Counted from the first letter of the stretch, positions 11,461 to 22,824 are shown. The stretch: 64,000 nucleotides of DNA from Fistulifera solaris (GCA_030295235.1 AP026142.1:248001-312000); one strand, 5' to 3'. Translations and numbers: made by a program. The notes: generated from the sequence alone by a model not told the origin.

Positions 11461-12631
11461 ATGTGGGAAGGTTGTTCGAAAATCGAAGATATGTGCCTCT
11501 TTTGGGATGTACCTACCGCTGATTGCGATTCTATCGTCAATATTAGTTTACGTCCTGTGCACTCGTCCGGCGGAGAAAGCGTATCAGCTGCTTCCATGCC
11601 TTCTTCTTCGTCAAATGAAATCACGCCCGCAACAATCAACGACACACCAGAGTCTGTGCTCCAATTCGAACGAGCTCTTCGCAAAGCGGAACATGCAAAA
11701 AAAGGCAGGAAAAGATCTGAGTGCGAGTGATCTCAAAATCATTTACAAAGATGACCATATCATCGTGGTGGTAAGAAAAAATGGAGCAGCTTTGCTTGGC
11801 ACTAGGCTCGCCGCTTCTCATTATTTTCTCGGTCCTTCGTTGTATATTTCAAAGACCAAACCACCTGGTGTGCTCACTGTACCGGGATTACATTCACGGG
11901 CAAGTATACTAACGTTGATTCACGACTTGTTCGGAAACTCCAATACATCTATGGATCGGATGATCGTACACCGCTTAGACATGGATACCAGTGGACTGGT
12001 TCTGTTTGGATTGAACGCACAAATTACGAAAGCGCTGCATGCCCAATTCCGTGATCGCATCGTTCAGAAAGAATACGAGTGCTTGGTTGTGGGCCATTTC
12101 CCCGCCGGCGAGTATTTACTGGATATACCGTTGCAGCGGGATCATCAGCACCCTCCGTTCATGCGCGTTTCGACTCCCGCTTCGGAGCAAGAAGCCGGTG
12201 CTGTTCTTCGTGATTTACAGGCCCATTCGGAGAAGCGCAAAAACTGGAAACATCCGCAACCCAAACCCAGTCGAACCCGAATACGTGTCATCGAACACGG
12301 ATTGTTTCACGATAAATTGCCTTATACACGATTACGTTTGGAGCCTATCACAGGACGGACACATCAATTACGAGTTCATTGTGCCGCTTTGGGGTTTCCC
12401 ATCGTGGGCGATCCCACGTATGGATTGTACGGTGAAGCAGCATCCGGTGGGGGGATCGACGGGCTTCTTGTATGGAATGGTCCAGAACGACCTGATGTTG
12501 TTTTACAGCAGGAATTTCTGAAAGAGTACCGCCCGAATGACAATCCGATGTGTCTGCATGCAGCTTTCTTGCAAATCCAACACCCGATCACCGGTGAATC
12601 TATGTCCTGGAATGTGCCTCCTGATTTCTAA
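11461..12631 (+). CDS. RluA-family pseudouridine synthase
   Basis: It isomerises uridine to pseudouridine in RNA; target unknown. Exon 2 (11855-12631) carries the family core: KPPGVLTVPG, HRLDMDTSGLVLFG with the catalytic Asp in HRLD (about residue 145), YTRLRLEPITGRTHQLRVH and FPIVGDPTYG. An 84 nt intron (11771-11854) lies in frame with no stop, so it could be mistaken for coding; splicing joins IIVV to TKPPG as in relatives. The N-terminus is uncertain: a Ser-rich protein-like stretch (SAASMPSSSSNEITP, LQFERALRKAEHAKK) lies in a different frame and connects only if the A7 run at 11698-11704 is one base too long. A start at 11461 then gives about 361 aa. No S4 domain is seen. Confidence 0.85.
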
Positions 12632-12881
12632 GATGAATGAATCGTGTCGCAACTCATCAGTTGGTAGCTCAATTAGGCTACCCCTGATACTTTGCTTCAA
12701 TTCCATTACAAGTTTTAACTTATCATAAGCTATTAGGAAACGCATACCGCTTCGAATAATAGTCAGCCTCCATGAAGGTAACATAATCCTTCGTCTACTA
12801 TGTACGCAAACATTCTAGTCGTGTTTAGTCGTCGTGATTCGTGATCAAGCAACTGTGGACCCAAGTCAGTCTTGGAGCTTG

Positions 12882-13047
12882 TGACGCGTCATTGTTGTTT
12901 CGATCGAAAACGAATGAATTTGCGCGTGTGCTGACGTCAATCTTCTCCTTCGCTTTTTTGGCTACTGTTGTGCAAATACAACCTTGGAGGACTGACGTCA
13001 TGCCTGAAAGTTCAATGTAGTGCTACATATTACGTGGACTGATGTCA
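12882..13047. promoter_or_regulatory. Cluster of four CRE/CCRE-like elements upstream of carbamoyl-phosphate synthetase
   Basis: Four elements at nearly regular spacing: TGACGCGTCA (12882-12891), TGACGTCA (12932-12939), TGACGTCA (12993-13000) and TGATGTCA (13040-13047), 50, 61 and 47 bases apart. They lie 360-520 bases before the ATG at 13404. The region 12632-13403 has no gene and serves only this downstream gene. Elements of this type (TGACGT/ACGTCA/TGACGC) are the CO2/cAMP-responsive elements known from P. tricornutum carbonic anhydrase promoters, where bZIP factors bind. Function here is inference. Confidence 0.6.
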
Positions 13048-13403
13048 TCTTCAATGTGCAATTGCACCATTGTACTGACTAAGAAAAGAAGGTTCGCAGA
13101 ATACGTTCTAATGTGTAATGAAAACCGTGTGACACGTTTTGGACACTGATTTGTTAGTCTCATTCTACAAGCTCATAACCTGATGAGACGAGAACGGAAT
13201 CACAAGCCAAGAGATTTCTCGTCCTATCCCAAAATCCCAGAGCGGATCCACGACCTTTTCCACAAGAACACAAGTGCCACAAGTCGCATCATTATTGCAT
13301 GCGTGTTGGCCATCGGCAATTCTTTTGCTGTTTGTTGTCATCCTACCTTGTCTTTCACAAAGCCACTCAAGTACATTCTTTCAGTAAAATCATAAAACTC
13401 AAC

Positions 13404-16400
13404 ATGTCGAAAGATCCAATTGATGTCTTTGACAAGCAGGTACGTTTCGAAAGATTCGTCGTCTTGCTGGGTCGACCTCGCCTTGTCCTCATCTTCTTTT
13501 TCTAGGGTGATCCTGCTGTCCTCTACCTAGCTGATGGTTCAGCTCCTATCCAAGGAAAGTCTTTCGGAGCTGCTGTTGACATTTCGGGTGAGGTTGTGTT
13601 CAACACCGGCATGGTTGGTTATCCAGAGGCCCTGACGGATCCGTCGTACCGAGGGCAGATTTTGGTGTTGACCTATCCTTTAGTGGGAAACTACGGTGTT
13701 CCAGACTTTTCTGTCAAGGATAATCACGGCCTCCCGAAGTACTTTGAATCGTCGGAGATTCATATTTCCGGTCTTATTGTGAGTGAATACTCTTTCGAGC
13801 ATTCTCACTGGGCCGCTTTCAAAAGTTTGTCGGATTGGTTGGTCGAGAACAATATCCCGGCCCTGTATGGTGTGGATACTCGTGCGCTTACGAAGAAACT
13901 TCGTGAACATGGATCGATGTTGGGTCGAATTGCTGTGGTAAGTTGAAAATCGCGCGAAATTGGAACCAGATGATGTGTTGCATCACTCAACGTCTTTTTC
14001 CGACAAAGAACCCGGCCGTTATCGAAGATTCCATCGACCTTTCGTTATTTGCTGATCCCAACAAGCGCAACTTGGTGGCGGAAGTGTCCACGAAGGAGAT
14101 CGTCGTCTACAACAAAGGGGCTACTCCTCGGATTATCGCGTACGATTGTGGAATGAAATACAACATCATTCGCTACCTTGCCGAGACTCACAAAGTCCAA
14201 CTAACGGTTGTTCCTTTCAACTATAATTTGAAAGAGAACCCCTCCAAGATTGAATGGGACGGTCTTTTTCTTTCCAACGGACCTGGAGATCCAACCATGT
14301 GCCCCGAAACGATCGCATCGATTCAGTATGCTCTAGCCCTCGAGGACCCCAAGCCCATTTTCGGTATTTGCTTAGGCAACCAGTTGCTGGCTTTAGCTGC
14401 CGGTGCGAAGACGTACAAAATGAAGTATGGCAATCGTGGTATGAACCAGCCAGCGATCGATTTGCGCACAGGTCGCTGCTACATCACTCCCCAAAACCAC
14501 GGTTTCGCCGTCGACACCGCCTCTCTGCCAGAGTTTTGGAAGCCTCTTTTTTTGAACGCGAATGACTTGACGAACGAAGGCATTGTGCATACCAGCAAGC
14601 CATTTTTCAGTGTTCAATTCCACCCTGAAGCTAGTGGTGGGCCCACGGATACTGGCTTCCTTTTGAGAAGTTCGTTGGTCATGTCCGTAAGATTCCGCAA
14701 CCCCTTGTCCTGCAGGATGGACTCAATTTCGAGCGCAAAAACTACAAAAAAGTCCTACTGGTCGGTAGTGGAGGTCTCAGTATTGGACAGGCTGGTGAAT
14801 TCGACTACTCTGGAAGTCAGTGTATCAAGGCGTTGAAAGAAGAGGGAATCGAAGTCATTTTGATCAACCCTAACATTGCCACTGTTCAGACTTCTCAAGA
14901 GAAAGAAGACAAGCAAAGTCGTGCAGCTGATCGTGTTTACTTTTGCCAATCCAACCAGACGTTGTCATGGATATCATTCATAAAGAGCGTCCCGACGGAA
15001 TCATTGTTTCGATGGGAGGCCAAACCGCATTGAATGTGGGTATTGAGCTCTGGCGTCGAGGAGAGCTGCAGAAGGCCGGAGTCGAAGTTCTTGGTACCCA
15101 AATCCCGGTTATTGAAGCTACTGAGGATCGTGAGATCTTTAGCGAGAAGCTCAAAGAAATTGGCGAAACGATTGCTTTATCCTACAGCGCCACAACTATT
15201 GATGAAGCTATCGAAGCTGCGAATAAAATTGGCTACCCGGTTCTCATCAGGGCTGCTTATGCCCTCGGTGGTCTTGGTTCTGGCTTTGCGGCCGACGACA
15301 ATGAGCTAAGAGATATGGCGGCTAAGGCTTTTACAACCAGTAGTCAGATTTTGATTGATCAAGATTTGCGAGGCTGGAAAGAGCTCGAGTACGAGGTTGT
15401 CCGTGACGCTAGCGACAACTGCATTACTGTGTGCAACATGGAGAACTTTGATCCCCTCGGTATCCACACGGGAGATTCTATCGTTGTGGCGCCCTCGCAA
15501 ACACTCACGAATAGCGAGTACTTCATGTTGCGTCGTACGGCCATCAAAGTTGTCAGACATCTCGGAATTGTCGGAGAGTGCAACATCCAATACGCCCTTC
15601 ATCCTGAAAGCGAGAGATATTGTATCATTGAAGTCAACGCACGTCTTTCTCGCTCGTCTGCACTTGCCTCAAAAGCGACGGGTTATCCCTTGGCTTACGT
15701 CGCTACTAAGATTTCTCTCGGCAAAGATCTTGTATCGATTCGAAACTCAGTGACGAAGACAACCACTGCCTGCTTTGAACCGAGTTTGGACTATTGTGTT
15801 GTGAAGATGCCTCGCTGGGATTTGAAAAAGTTCTCCCGAGTGAGCAATAAGTTGGGGTCGTCAATGTTGAGTGTCGGCGAAGTCATGGCTATCGGACGGA
15901 CATTCGAAGAGGTCATTCAAAAGGCATGTCGTATGGTGAATCCTTCCCTTGATGGTTTAGAAGGTACTGATTCGAACATGATTGACAGCTCCGCTGATTT
16001 GGAGACGAGTCTCAAGACACCAACAGATACGAGGTTGTTTGCAGTGCAGAAGGCTCTAGAAGATGGATGGTCGGTTGACAGGGTGCATGATTTAACCAAG
16101 ATTGATAGGTGGTTCTTGAACAAGTTGCTTAACATTGCACGCATGCGAAATGCTGTCAAGCAAATCGGTAGCCTTCCGGCACTTGTCGCAACTAACGGAG
16201 GTGAGCGCCTTCGAGCCCTCAAGATAGCAGGTTTCAGCGATAGACAGGTACGTCAATGATAGTCTCCGTCTGCATTTGTTCGCCGACCAGGGAACTTACA
16301 CTTCCCGATCAATCCATAGATCGCTCGATACGTCGGGGAAGCTGCCGGTATCGAAGGAGAGTCTCGAGTGCGGGAAGAGAGAAAGAATTTGGGAGTCCTT

Positions 16401-18203
16401 CCTGTCGTCAAACAAATTGATACGCTTGCAGCCGAATTCCCAGCTCAAACGAACTACTTGTACGTGACCTATTCAGGTGACACCGACGACATCCCTGAGT
16501 CCACATACTCCTCCGAAGCTCGTCCGAAATCGTCTGGATCGTATCATCGCCGGGCTCGATCCTACTCCAACGCTGAGGCATCGAGATCTTTGACCGAGGC
16601 GAAAGACCGTGGTGTTGTTGTTCTTGGTTGCGGTGCATACTGCATCGGCTCGAGCGTCGAATTCGATTGGTGCGCCGTGTCTTGTGTTCGACAGCTTCGA
16701 AGCGAAGGTTTCAAGAGCATCATCATCAACTACAACCCCGAGACGGTGAGCACAGACTACGATGAGAGTGACCGCCTGTATTTCGAGGAATTGAGCACGG
16801 AACGTGTCATTGATATTTATGAACGCGAAGCCGCTTCTGGTGTCGTCGTATCGGTTGGTGGGCAAATCCCGAACAACCTTGCCGGTCCTTTGGCATACTC
16901 TGGTGTCAACATTCTCGGAACGAGTGCTGTAGACATCGAACGCGCCGAAGATAGAAAGCAATTCTCGGCCATGCTTGACTCCATTGGAATCAGACAACCG
17001 GAATGGTCTGTGCTTTCGTCGACAGAGGAAGCAATCGCGTTCGCCCAGAAGGTCAAATTTCCGGTTTTGGTACGACCTAGTTTCGTCTTATCGGGTGCTG
17101 CGATGCGTGTGGCAGCAGATGAGACACAATTGCGCAACTTTCTTGCCTTGGCCACTGAAGTCGGTAACGACAAGCCGGTGGTCGTTACGAAGTTTGTCGT
17201 CAACGCTAAGGAAATTGAGTTTGATGCTGTTGCCAATCAGGGACACATTCTGAACTATGCCATCGGCGAGCACTTGGAGAACGCTGGTGTACACAGTGGT
17301 GACGCTACAGTGATTTTGCCGGCTCAAAAGCTTTATGTGAGCACGATCCGTCAAGTGAAGAAGTACGCCAGTGCAATCGCGAAAGCCTTGCGCATCACAG
17401 GTCCTTTCAACATTCAGTTCATGGCCAAGGGCAATGAAGTTCAGGTTATCGAGTGCAACCTTCGCGCGAGTCGTACTTTCCCTTTCGTGAGCAAGACCTT
17501 AAATCACAACTTCATCTCCCTTGCCACCCGAGCCATGGTTGGTGTGAAAGCCTCTCCGTACAAGATCTCTTTGCTGGACATAGAGTACGTCTGCGTGAAG
17601 GCGCCCATGTTCTCATTCACTCGTCTTCGAGGAGCAGATCCAACACTCGGTGTTGAGATGGCTTCTACTGGAGAGGTTGCATGCTTTGGTGAAGATGTAC
17701 ACGAAGCTCTGTTGCAATCGATGCTTTCCACCAATTTCAAGTTGCCCAAAAATCGGACAATTCTTTTGTCGATCGCAAGTGAAGAGTTCCGCCACGAATT
17801 TGCCGAGTCTGCCGTCATTCTCGCTGGTTTGGGTTACAAGTTGTATGGAACACCAGGAACTGCTAAATACTACCAAGATGTAAAGGGCCTCTCGATTATT
17901 TCGGTCCTGAAGTCTGAATCTGAATCCGACGATGGACCTGGAACAGCAGTAAACGAGATAAAGCAAGGAAATATCGATTTGGTGATTAACCTTAGCGAAG
18001 GGTCGACCCGTCGTGAGGAAGTGACATGTGGATACATCATCCGTCGCGCGGCTGTTGACTTTGGGGTTTCTTTGATCACCGATGTCAAATGTGCCATCGC
18101 GTTGACCGAGTGCTTCGAACGCGGAATGGATGTGGAGAGACCTGCTCCTCAGCACATTGGAGAGTTCTACCAAATCCCTACGATTGGATGGTCGAATAAT
18201 TAA
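13404..18203 (+). CDS. Carbamoyl-phosphate synthetase, glutamine-dependent, single chain
   Basis: It makes carbamoyl phosphate from bicarbonate, glutamine (or ammonia) and 2 ATP, for pyrimidines or the diatom urea cycle. Exons 13404-13439, 13506-13937, 14009-16247 and 16320-18203; introns 66, 71 and 72 nt. Order: small-chain N domain; class I glutamine amidotransferase with triad Cys277 (GICLGNQ), His361 and Glu363 (FHPEAS); two ATP-grasp synthetase halves ([23 protein letters not shown], and the second [10 protein letters not shown] half); C-terminal MGS-like regulatory domain ([10 protein letters not shown]). No ATCase or dihydroorotase is fused. Two T4 runs (14661-14664, 14941-14944) each lack one T; adding both makes exon 3 divisible by three and the protein 1,530 aa, as expected for the family. 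An in-frame upstream ATG at 13299 would add 35 residues resembling a targeting sequence. Confidence 0.93.
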
Positions 18204-18560
18204 TATCTATACTACAAAAGTAACTAGTGAAAAGAAGTGATGAAGAAACTCATGTTGGTCGGGTACGTTTTCATTATAACTAATTAGAATAATGGATTTT
18301 GATGTTTTGAACTTGTCTTTCATATTCATAGCTCTTCTATTTGTCAAAGCGAACTGACCTAATCCAACATGTGAAGTCTCGCCTCTTGGCGGGCTCCTTT
18401 GACGAAAATTACAGGGAACTGATATGGTTGCTTTCTAAGGTAGGCCATGAAGATGTTAGATACAGCGATCGATACAAACTAAGCTACAAAAGAATAGGAC
18501 AAAAGTAGGACCAAGTTGTTGATTAATTGGCTTGCTTTATGTAACACACTAGACAGCGAA
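18204..18560. other. Intergenic, convergent 3' ends
   Basis: AT-rich spacer between the 3' ends of the carbamoyl-phosphate synthetase and ATP synthase epsilon genes. Nothing coding is seen. Confidence 0.5.
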
Positions 18561-18861
18561 TTACTTTCCCGCTTGTTGGATGTTTGCTACGGGAAGTTTA
18601 GGCCCCTGCTTTCCTGCTTCCCACACCGCAGCGTTGTAACCGTACGCTTCTTGAGCCATAGCTCGCGTCTTGGCTGGCTCCTTCAACACCGATCGCATCG
18701 TTCCTGCTGTCTTGTTGATGTACTGCAATTTCCGAGAGTGAGACGAAGAGTCCTTTAATCACGACTTTTATTTACAACGATCAATTGAAACCGAGTGAAC
18801 GAAGCGAAGGTTACCCGTGGCGTTGTTACTCTCTACTTCGTCTTACCTGGAGATACGACAT
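18561..18861 (-). CDS. ATP5E: Mitochondrial ATP synthase F1 epsilon subunit
   Basis: A 58 aa protein from two exons: 18861-18847 (only five codons, MSYLQ) and 18722-18561, split by a 124 nt intron with GTAAG donor and TTGCAG acceptor. The product begins MSYLQYINKTAGTMRSVLKE and continues AKTRAMAQEAYGYNAAVW. This matches the small mitochondrial epsilon subunit pattern (Tyr-x-Tyr/Ile near the start, a short helix ending in hydrophobic-LKEP/LKPE, then a basic-aromatic tail), normally 50-70 aa. In the F1 sector it sits in the central stalk with gamma and delta. It is too small for an ordinary open-frame scan, and the plus-strand frame at 18516-18758 is its shadow. Splice sites, length and composition agree; the family call rests on pattern memory, not alignment. 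Confidence 0.75.
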
Positions 18862-19394
18862 GCCGGCAACACGCCAAAAAGTTGTCACTGGAGTTGAGCT
18901 CATAGTATAGATGTTTATTCAGTTTTGAAGGAAAGGTTTACAAAAGATAAGCAACAGCGGGGTTGACTTGTTACACTTCGCACGATGTCGGCGGCGCTGT
19001 TCGCCCTGGTCGCATCGTGGTCGGCTGTCCAACATGTAACGCGTGCCTGCGTCGTCAAACGGGTGGCACTGTAGACTTAAAGTACAATTTGACATTTGAC
19101 TAAGGGAATGTTTACTCTAAATAATGACCGATGACTGACAGACAAACAACATGACGAGTGACGAGTGACGAGACGACTAGAGAGTGACTTGCGGGACTTG
19201 ACTCCGCTTTACCTAAAAAATAATATTCCGTACGCGCTAGGAGCTCCTAAAAAAGTCTATAAAGTTATAGAGCAAATTTATTTCCTAAGAAAAGATTCGC
19301 TGCTTTCATGACGGAAAACTTGCCTTTTGGGAAACAAAAGGATACAGACCTTTAAAAACTCTTTTTTGACACGTGCAATGTCTGCCATGCGTGA
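18862..19394. other. Intergenic
   Basis: Upstream of ATP5E and downstream of APE2. It contains a short imperfect TGACGAG tandem (about 19151-19175) and an AT-rich stretch near 19215-19280. No gene recognised. Confidence 0.4.
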
Positions 19395-21083
19395 TCATTT
19401 CTCAACCTTTTTAAAATGGTGAAGTATACTGTTCTTACTGATTGGTTTTTGACGCTTGTTGGCAGAAACAACATTCTGAGTTCTGTTCAGGGTCTGAAAT
19501 GTTGTCGTCTCAGTAATTGTACTAACCATTCCTGCTCTAAAAAAGGAAGCGATGGTTTGTTGCTTTTTGTGAGGTTGAGCTTTCCGTGTTGCAATGTCCT
19601 GCTCTTCAAGGACGAGAGGCGTATTGCTGGACAACGATAAGAGCACCTGGTCCCGCTCGAGTAACAGTGATATTGCAATATGATCCGAAAACGAAGGAGG
19701 TGTGTAAATCATCCCCGTGTGGGGTGAACCGAACTGGGTGTCAAGGACTCTTTGTGAAACGTCGGTGATTCCTCCTCCTTCAAACGAAACTGGCTCAAAT
19801 TTGCCGTCTGCTGTTGCAGCTTTTAGAGCTGCGTTTTCACTCAAAGGGTCAACTGAGGCAGGGTCTCCATAGGATCGAAGCGAAGAAACGTCTCCCTTGG
19901 CCACAAAATCCAACAACGGCTTGTCAATAAGTGTGTAATCGATCCGGATACCGCTGTTCACGTATCGTTGGTTCGTAAACTGATCCCAGCACGTGAAGCG
20001 GGCTTCCGCAGTTGGATAGAAATGTCTCATGGGATCCACCATTCCGTCTTCTTCGAGAAGTTTATTGAGCCATCGCCGAGAAGGAGATACATGTGACACA
20101 TCACCATCATCCATCGCAATTTGCCTCTGGAGCTCATCGTTCCACCGGACCGAAACAATTTTTGCCATTAACTCGGCAAGTATACCAACTGACACGGTAT
20201 TTGCTTCTTTTGCTACTATGCATTCACCTGTAGTTGGATCTTGGTACGATTTCTGCTCGAAGTTATACTCATGATGACAGTGCTCTGTTGTCAGTTCATG
20301 TTTTCCTAGGTACACTTGACTTCCATCCGGTAACTGAACAGCCAAACGATATTTTTCAAATTGCTGCTTTGTAAGGGTGTTTGTTGTTTTTGTCGGAATT
20401 GCCTTTGCCGTAGAAATAACGGAACGTATCGTGGCCCAATGTCGTGCTACGTCTCTTTTCCAATCCGAAACAGACAACCCCGATTCGACTTCTTCTTGGA
20501 TCAAACTGATTCTTACAATTCGCTCTTTCCACGGAATATCCAGTTTTGTGTGCGTAATATTCAGATCCCCGACGAGCATTTGTGGTTTCTTCGTATCCTT
20601 CCGTTTCTGTTGCATGGCTCGTCGCAGCGCGTGCAAAAATTCCATTTTCACCACATACCCGTTCCCCGAAGCCGGTACGTAGACATTCCAGAGACAAAAT
20701 CCTCCATGATCCGTCATGACACATCGTCCTTGACGATCCAGGTGTTCGACACCCAGCGGAGACGCATCCGCCGTTCGCACGGTCCCTCGTTTCGCGTAAG
20801 TGACAACTCCATTGAGTCCTTTTTTCTTGGAATCGACACAACACGACCAGAAAGATTCATAACCGGAGGCATGTGAGCACCGCTTGGGTTCGGATCGATT
20901 GGAGAGTTGTTCCTTGGGGATTTTGTGTTCCTGGAGACAAACGATATCGGCACCGTGTCGTTCGAAGAAGACGCCGAGTGGGCATTTGTTCTCTTTCTTT
21001 TCGGAATCGCTGAGTGGATAGAATTCGTGGATGCGATTGACTGTTGTGCTCAGACCGGCTACATTCCAGCTGAGAATGAGCAT
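19395..21083 (-). CDS. APEX2: AP endonuclease 2 (exonuclease III family) with PCNA-binding box
   Basis: Single-exon, 562 aa. It cleaves abasic sites and removes 3' blocks during base-excision repair in the nucleus. The exonuclease-III fold is intact: Asn7 in LSWNVAG, Glu52 in CLQEHK, Asp173 and Asn175 in VGDLNITH, Asp467/His468 in FSDHIAIS. The insert with DIPWKERIV and the long C-terminal extension are APE2-like, not APE1-like. A PCNA-interacting box QQTIASFF is at about 508-515, and a weaker PIP-like NSILHHF near the very end (about 551-557). The C-terminal GRF zinc finger of animal and plant APE2 is absent: the protein stops after the second box. It is divergent from the P450 gene. Confidence 0.92.
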   Translation of the reverse strand: MLILSWNVAGLSTTVNRIHEFYPLSDSEKKENKCPLGVFFERHGADIVCLQEHKIPKEQLSNRSEPKRCSHASGYESFWSCCVDSKKKGLNGVVTYAKRGTVRTADASPLGVEHLDRQGRCVMTDHGGFCLWNVYVPASGNGYVVKMEFLHALRRAMQQKRKDTKKPQMLVGDLNITHTKLDIPWKERIVRISLIQEEVESGLSVSDWKRDVARHWATIRSVISTAKAIPTKTTNTLTKQQFEKYRLAVQLPDGSQVYLGKHELTTEHCHHEYNFEQKSYQDPTTGECIVAKEANTVSVGILAELMAKIVSVRWNDELQRQIAMDDGDVSHVSPSRRWLNKLLEEDGMVDPMRHFYPTAEARFTCWDQFTNQRYVNSGIRIDYTLIDKPLLDFVAKGDVSSLRSYGDPASVDPLSENAALKAATADGKFEPVSFEGGGITDVSQRVLDTQFGSPHTGMIYTPPSFSDHIAISLLLERDQVLLSLSSNTPLVLEEQDIATRKAQPHKKQQTIASFFRAGMVSTITETTTFQTLNRTQNVVSANKRQKPISKNSILHHFKKVEK

Positions 21084-21406
21084 TGTTTTACAAAGGCGAA
21101 GGACTCGGTTGTACGGGGTAATGAAAATGAAAATGGAGATGCTTTCAGTTTCCAGGTTTTGCGGATTGTGAATTGCGATGCAACATGCAACGCGCGTGCA
21201 AGGGGTGAAAACGAACGGAATGGATACGTACTAAATATAGAAAGTCCTAAAGACACTCCGGTACCCATTTTCTTGACGGTTGACGCAAGGTCGGACAGGA
21301 AAAAATGCCTTGATTATTTTTTCTGTTTGCAAATAAATGCGACCATGATGATCCTTGATACGTTTGACGTTTGATAAGCGCCCTCCATTTTCAATACAAG
21401 TACTAC
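21084..21406. promoter_or_regulatory. Bidirectional promoter region, APEX2 / P450
   Basis: Divergent spacer of about 320 bases. The open frames present overlap the 5' UTRs only. No specific element recognised. Confidence 0.35.
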
Positions 21407-22824
21407 ATGAGCACCCCTTCCGATTCTGACATCTTTGTTTTGTACGCGACGGCCTGTTCTGTCGTCTTATCGACACTTTACTACATCGCGACACGACACC
21501 CACGTTCAAACGTACCGAATGCTCCGTTTGACATTCCCCTCTTAGGCCACGCGTTGATGTTTCGGAAGAATCCAAATGACTTTTTTCGCAAAGCTAAACG
21601 AATGGTGGGTTCTGTTTCCGTATCAATTTAGCTGGTCGTCGTATGATCATGGTGACATCTCCCGCTGTCATGGAACTGGTTACTGCGACCCCCGAAACGA
21701 GCTTGTCATCAGAAACGGCAGTGCGTGAGATCGGATTTGATTATACCCTCGGCTTGATCAATGTTAAAGAAGGCACACACTTTCATCGCAAAGTCTTGAA
21801 AAGCGATGCGCACGCGGCATTCTTGAAGAGAGTCATGTCGCTAATACAACATTCGTTTGAAACGGAACTCTCTAAAACCCATTATTCGGCAAACAAAGGT
21901 CGTGTCGAAGTTTCTGATTTATTTGTATTTTCACGCTGATGTTTTGTACGGGCTTGTCTAGTAGCGTTTATTGGTAAAAACTTGGAGAGTGACCCTTTGA
22001 TTTCAGATGTAATGAAACTTATGGACCGAGTCGAAGACGCAACAGCCAAAGCGGCCGTTTTACCCAGATATCTCGCCATACCTCTTGTGCTAAGACCGGT
22101 TCAAGCTCAGCGGCTACAGCTACAGAAGCGAATTGTTGCATTGCTTGAACCAATGCTACAATCAACATTAGCAGAAGGGCCCTGGTTGGACCAATTCCGA
22201 CATCTCCCCAACAACGTCAAGCAGCTGTGGCTGCGGAGCTTGTTATCGGATTACTCTTTGCTGCTCACAAGAACCCATCAAAAGCAGCAGCTCAATCTCT
22301 TGTTTATGTTTTTACAGTACAGTGAGAACAACTTGGACCTCCAAAATGAAGCCAAGCTCGTTGCCCGAGGAGAGCTGCCGGATCGCACGCAGCATTTATA
22401 CGCCAACGTATGGGAAACGCTCCGGCCTACCAGCTTATCGATTGGATCCATTCGAACTGTTATGTGCGACAGCTTTAAGGCAACTTCGGAAGATGGCACA
22501 ATCTACACGTTTCAAAGGGAGACTCGGTGTGTCGCCAACAATGTCATGGACACGGATCCCTCAAGGTGGAGCGATGCGTCCAGCTTTTTGCCCAGTCGGT
22601 CTCTGGAAAAACATCCACCATATATGGTTTTCTCAAGAGGGGTACACAAATGCCCGGGTGAAAGAATTGCGATGACCATGGTGCAGATCATGTTGGCTCT
22701 GTTCCTGGATCGGAATGCCCGGGTAGAGGGCCCTGTCCCAGGACTTGACTTTGAGAGAGCCACTGTTGCTCAGCGTGCTGGTCCTGTGCGAATTTCTCTG
22801 GACCATCGAGGATCATCTTCTTGA
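21407..22824 (+). CDS. Cytochrome P450, frame-broken
   Basis: Membrane-anchored haem monooxygenase, substrate unknown. From the ATG at 21407: N-terminal anchor (SDIFVLYATACSVVLSTLYY), Pro-rich hinge (NAPFDIPLLGHAL), an FRINLAGRR beta-1 segment, ExxR motif in WETLRP (K helix) and haem-binding loop FSRGVHKCPGER with the axial Cys (pattern FxxGxxxCxG). Two disruptions: at 21615-21617 (T3) one T must be added to pass from RMVGS into FRINLAG, and 21925-21962 changes frame twice around a coding-looking YFHADVLYGLV with two in-frame stops. The second site is not explained by a normal intron: a 63 nt GT-AG candidate (21899-21961) would delete a conserved-looking stretch. So this may be a real pseudogene or a poor consensus. 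The C-terminal half is clean. Confidence 0.8.

Noticed and set aside
11771-11854. In-frame coding continuation of the pseudouridine synthase
   Set aside because: It is bounded by good GTAAG and AAAG sites, is 84 nt, and its removal restores the family IIVV-KPPG junction.
18516-18758. 80-codon plus-strand frame
   Set aside because: It is the antisense shadow of the spliced ATP synthase epsilon gene.
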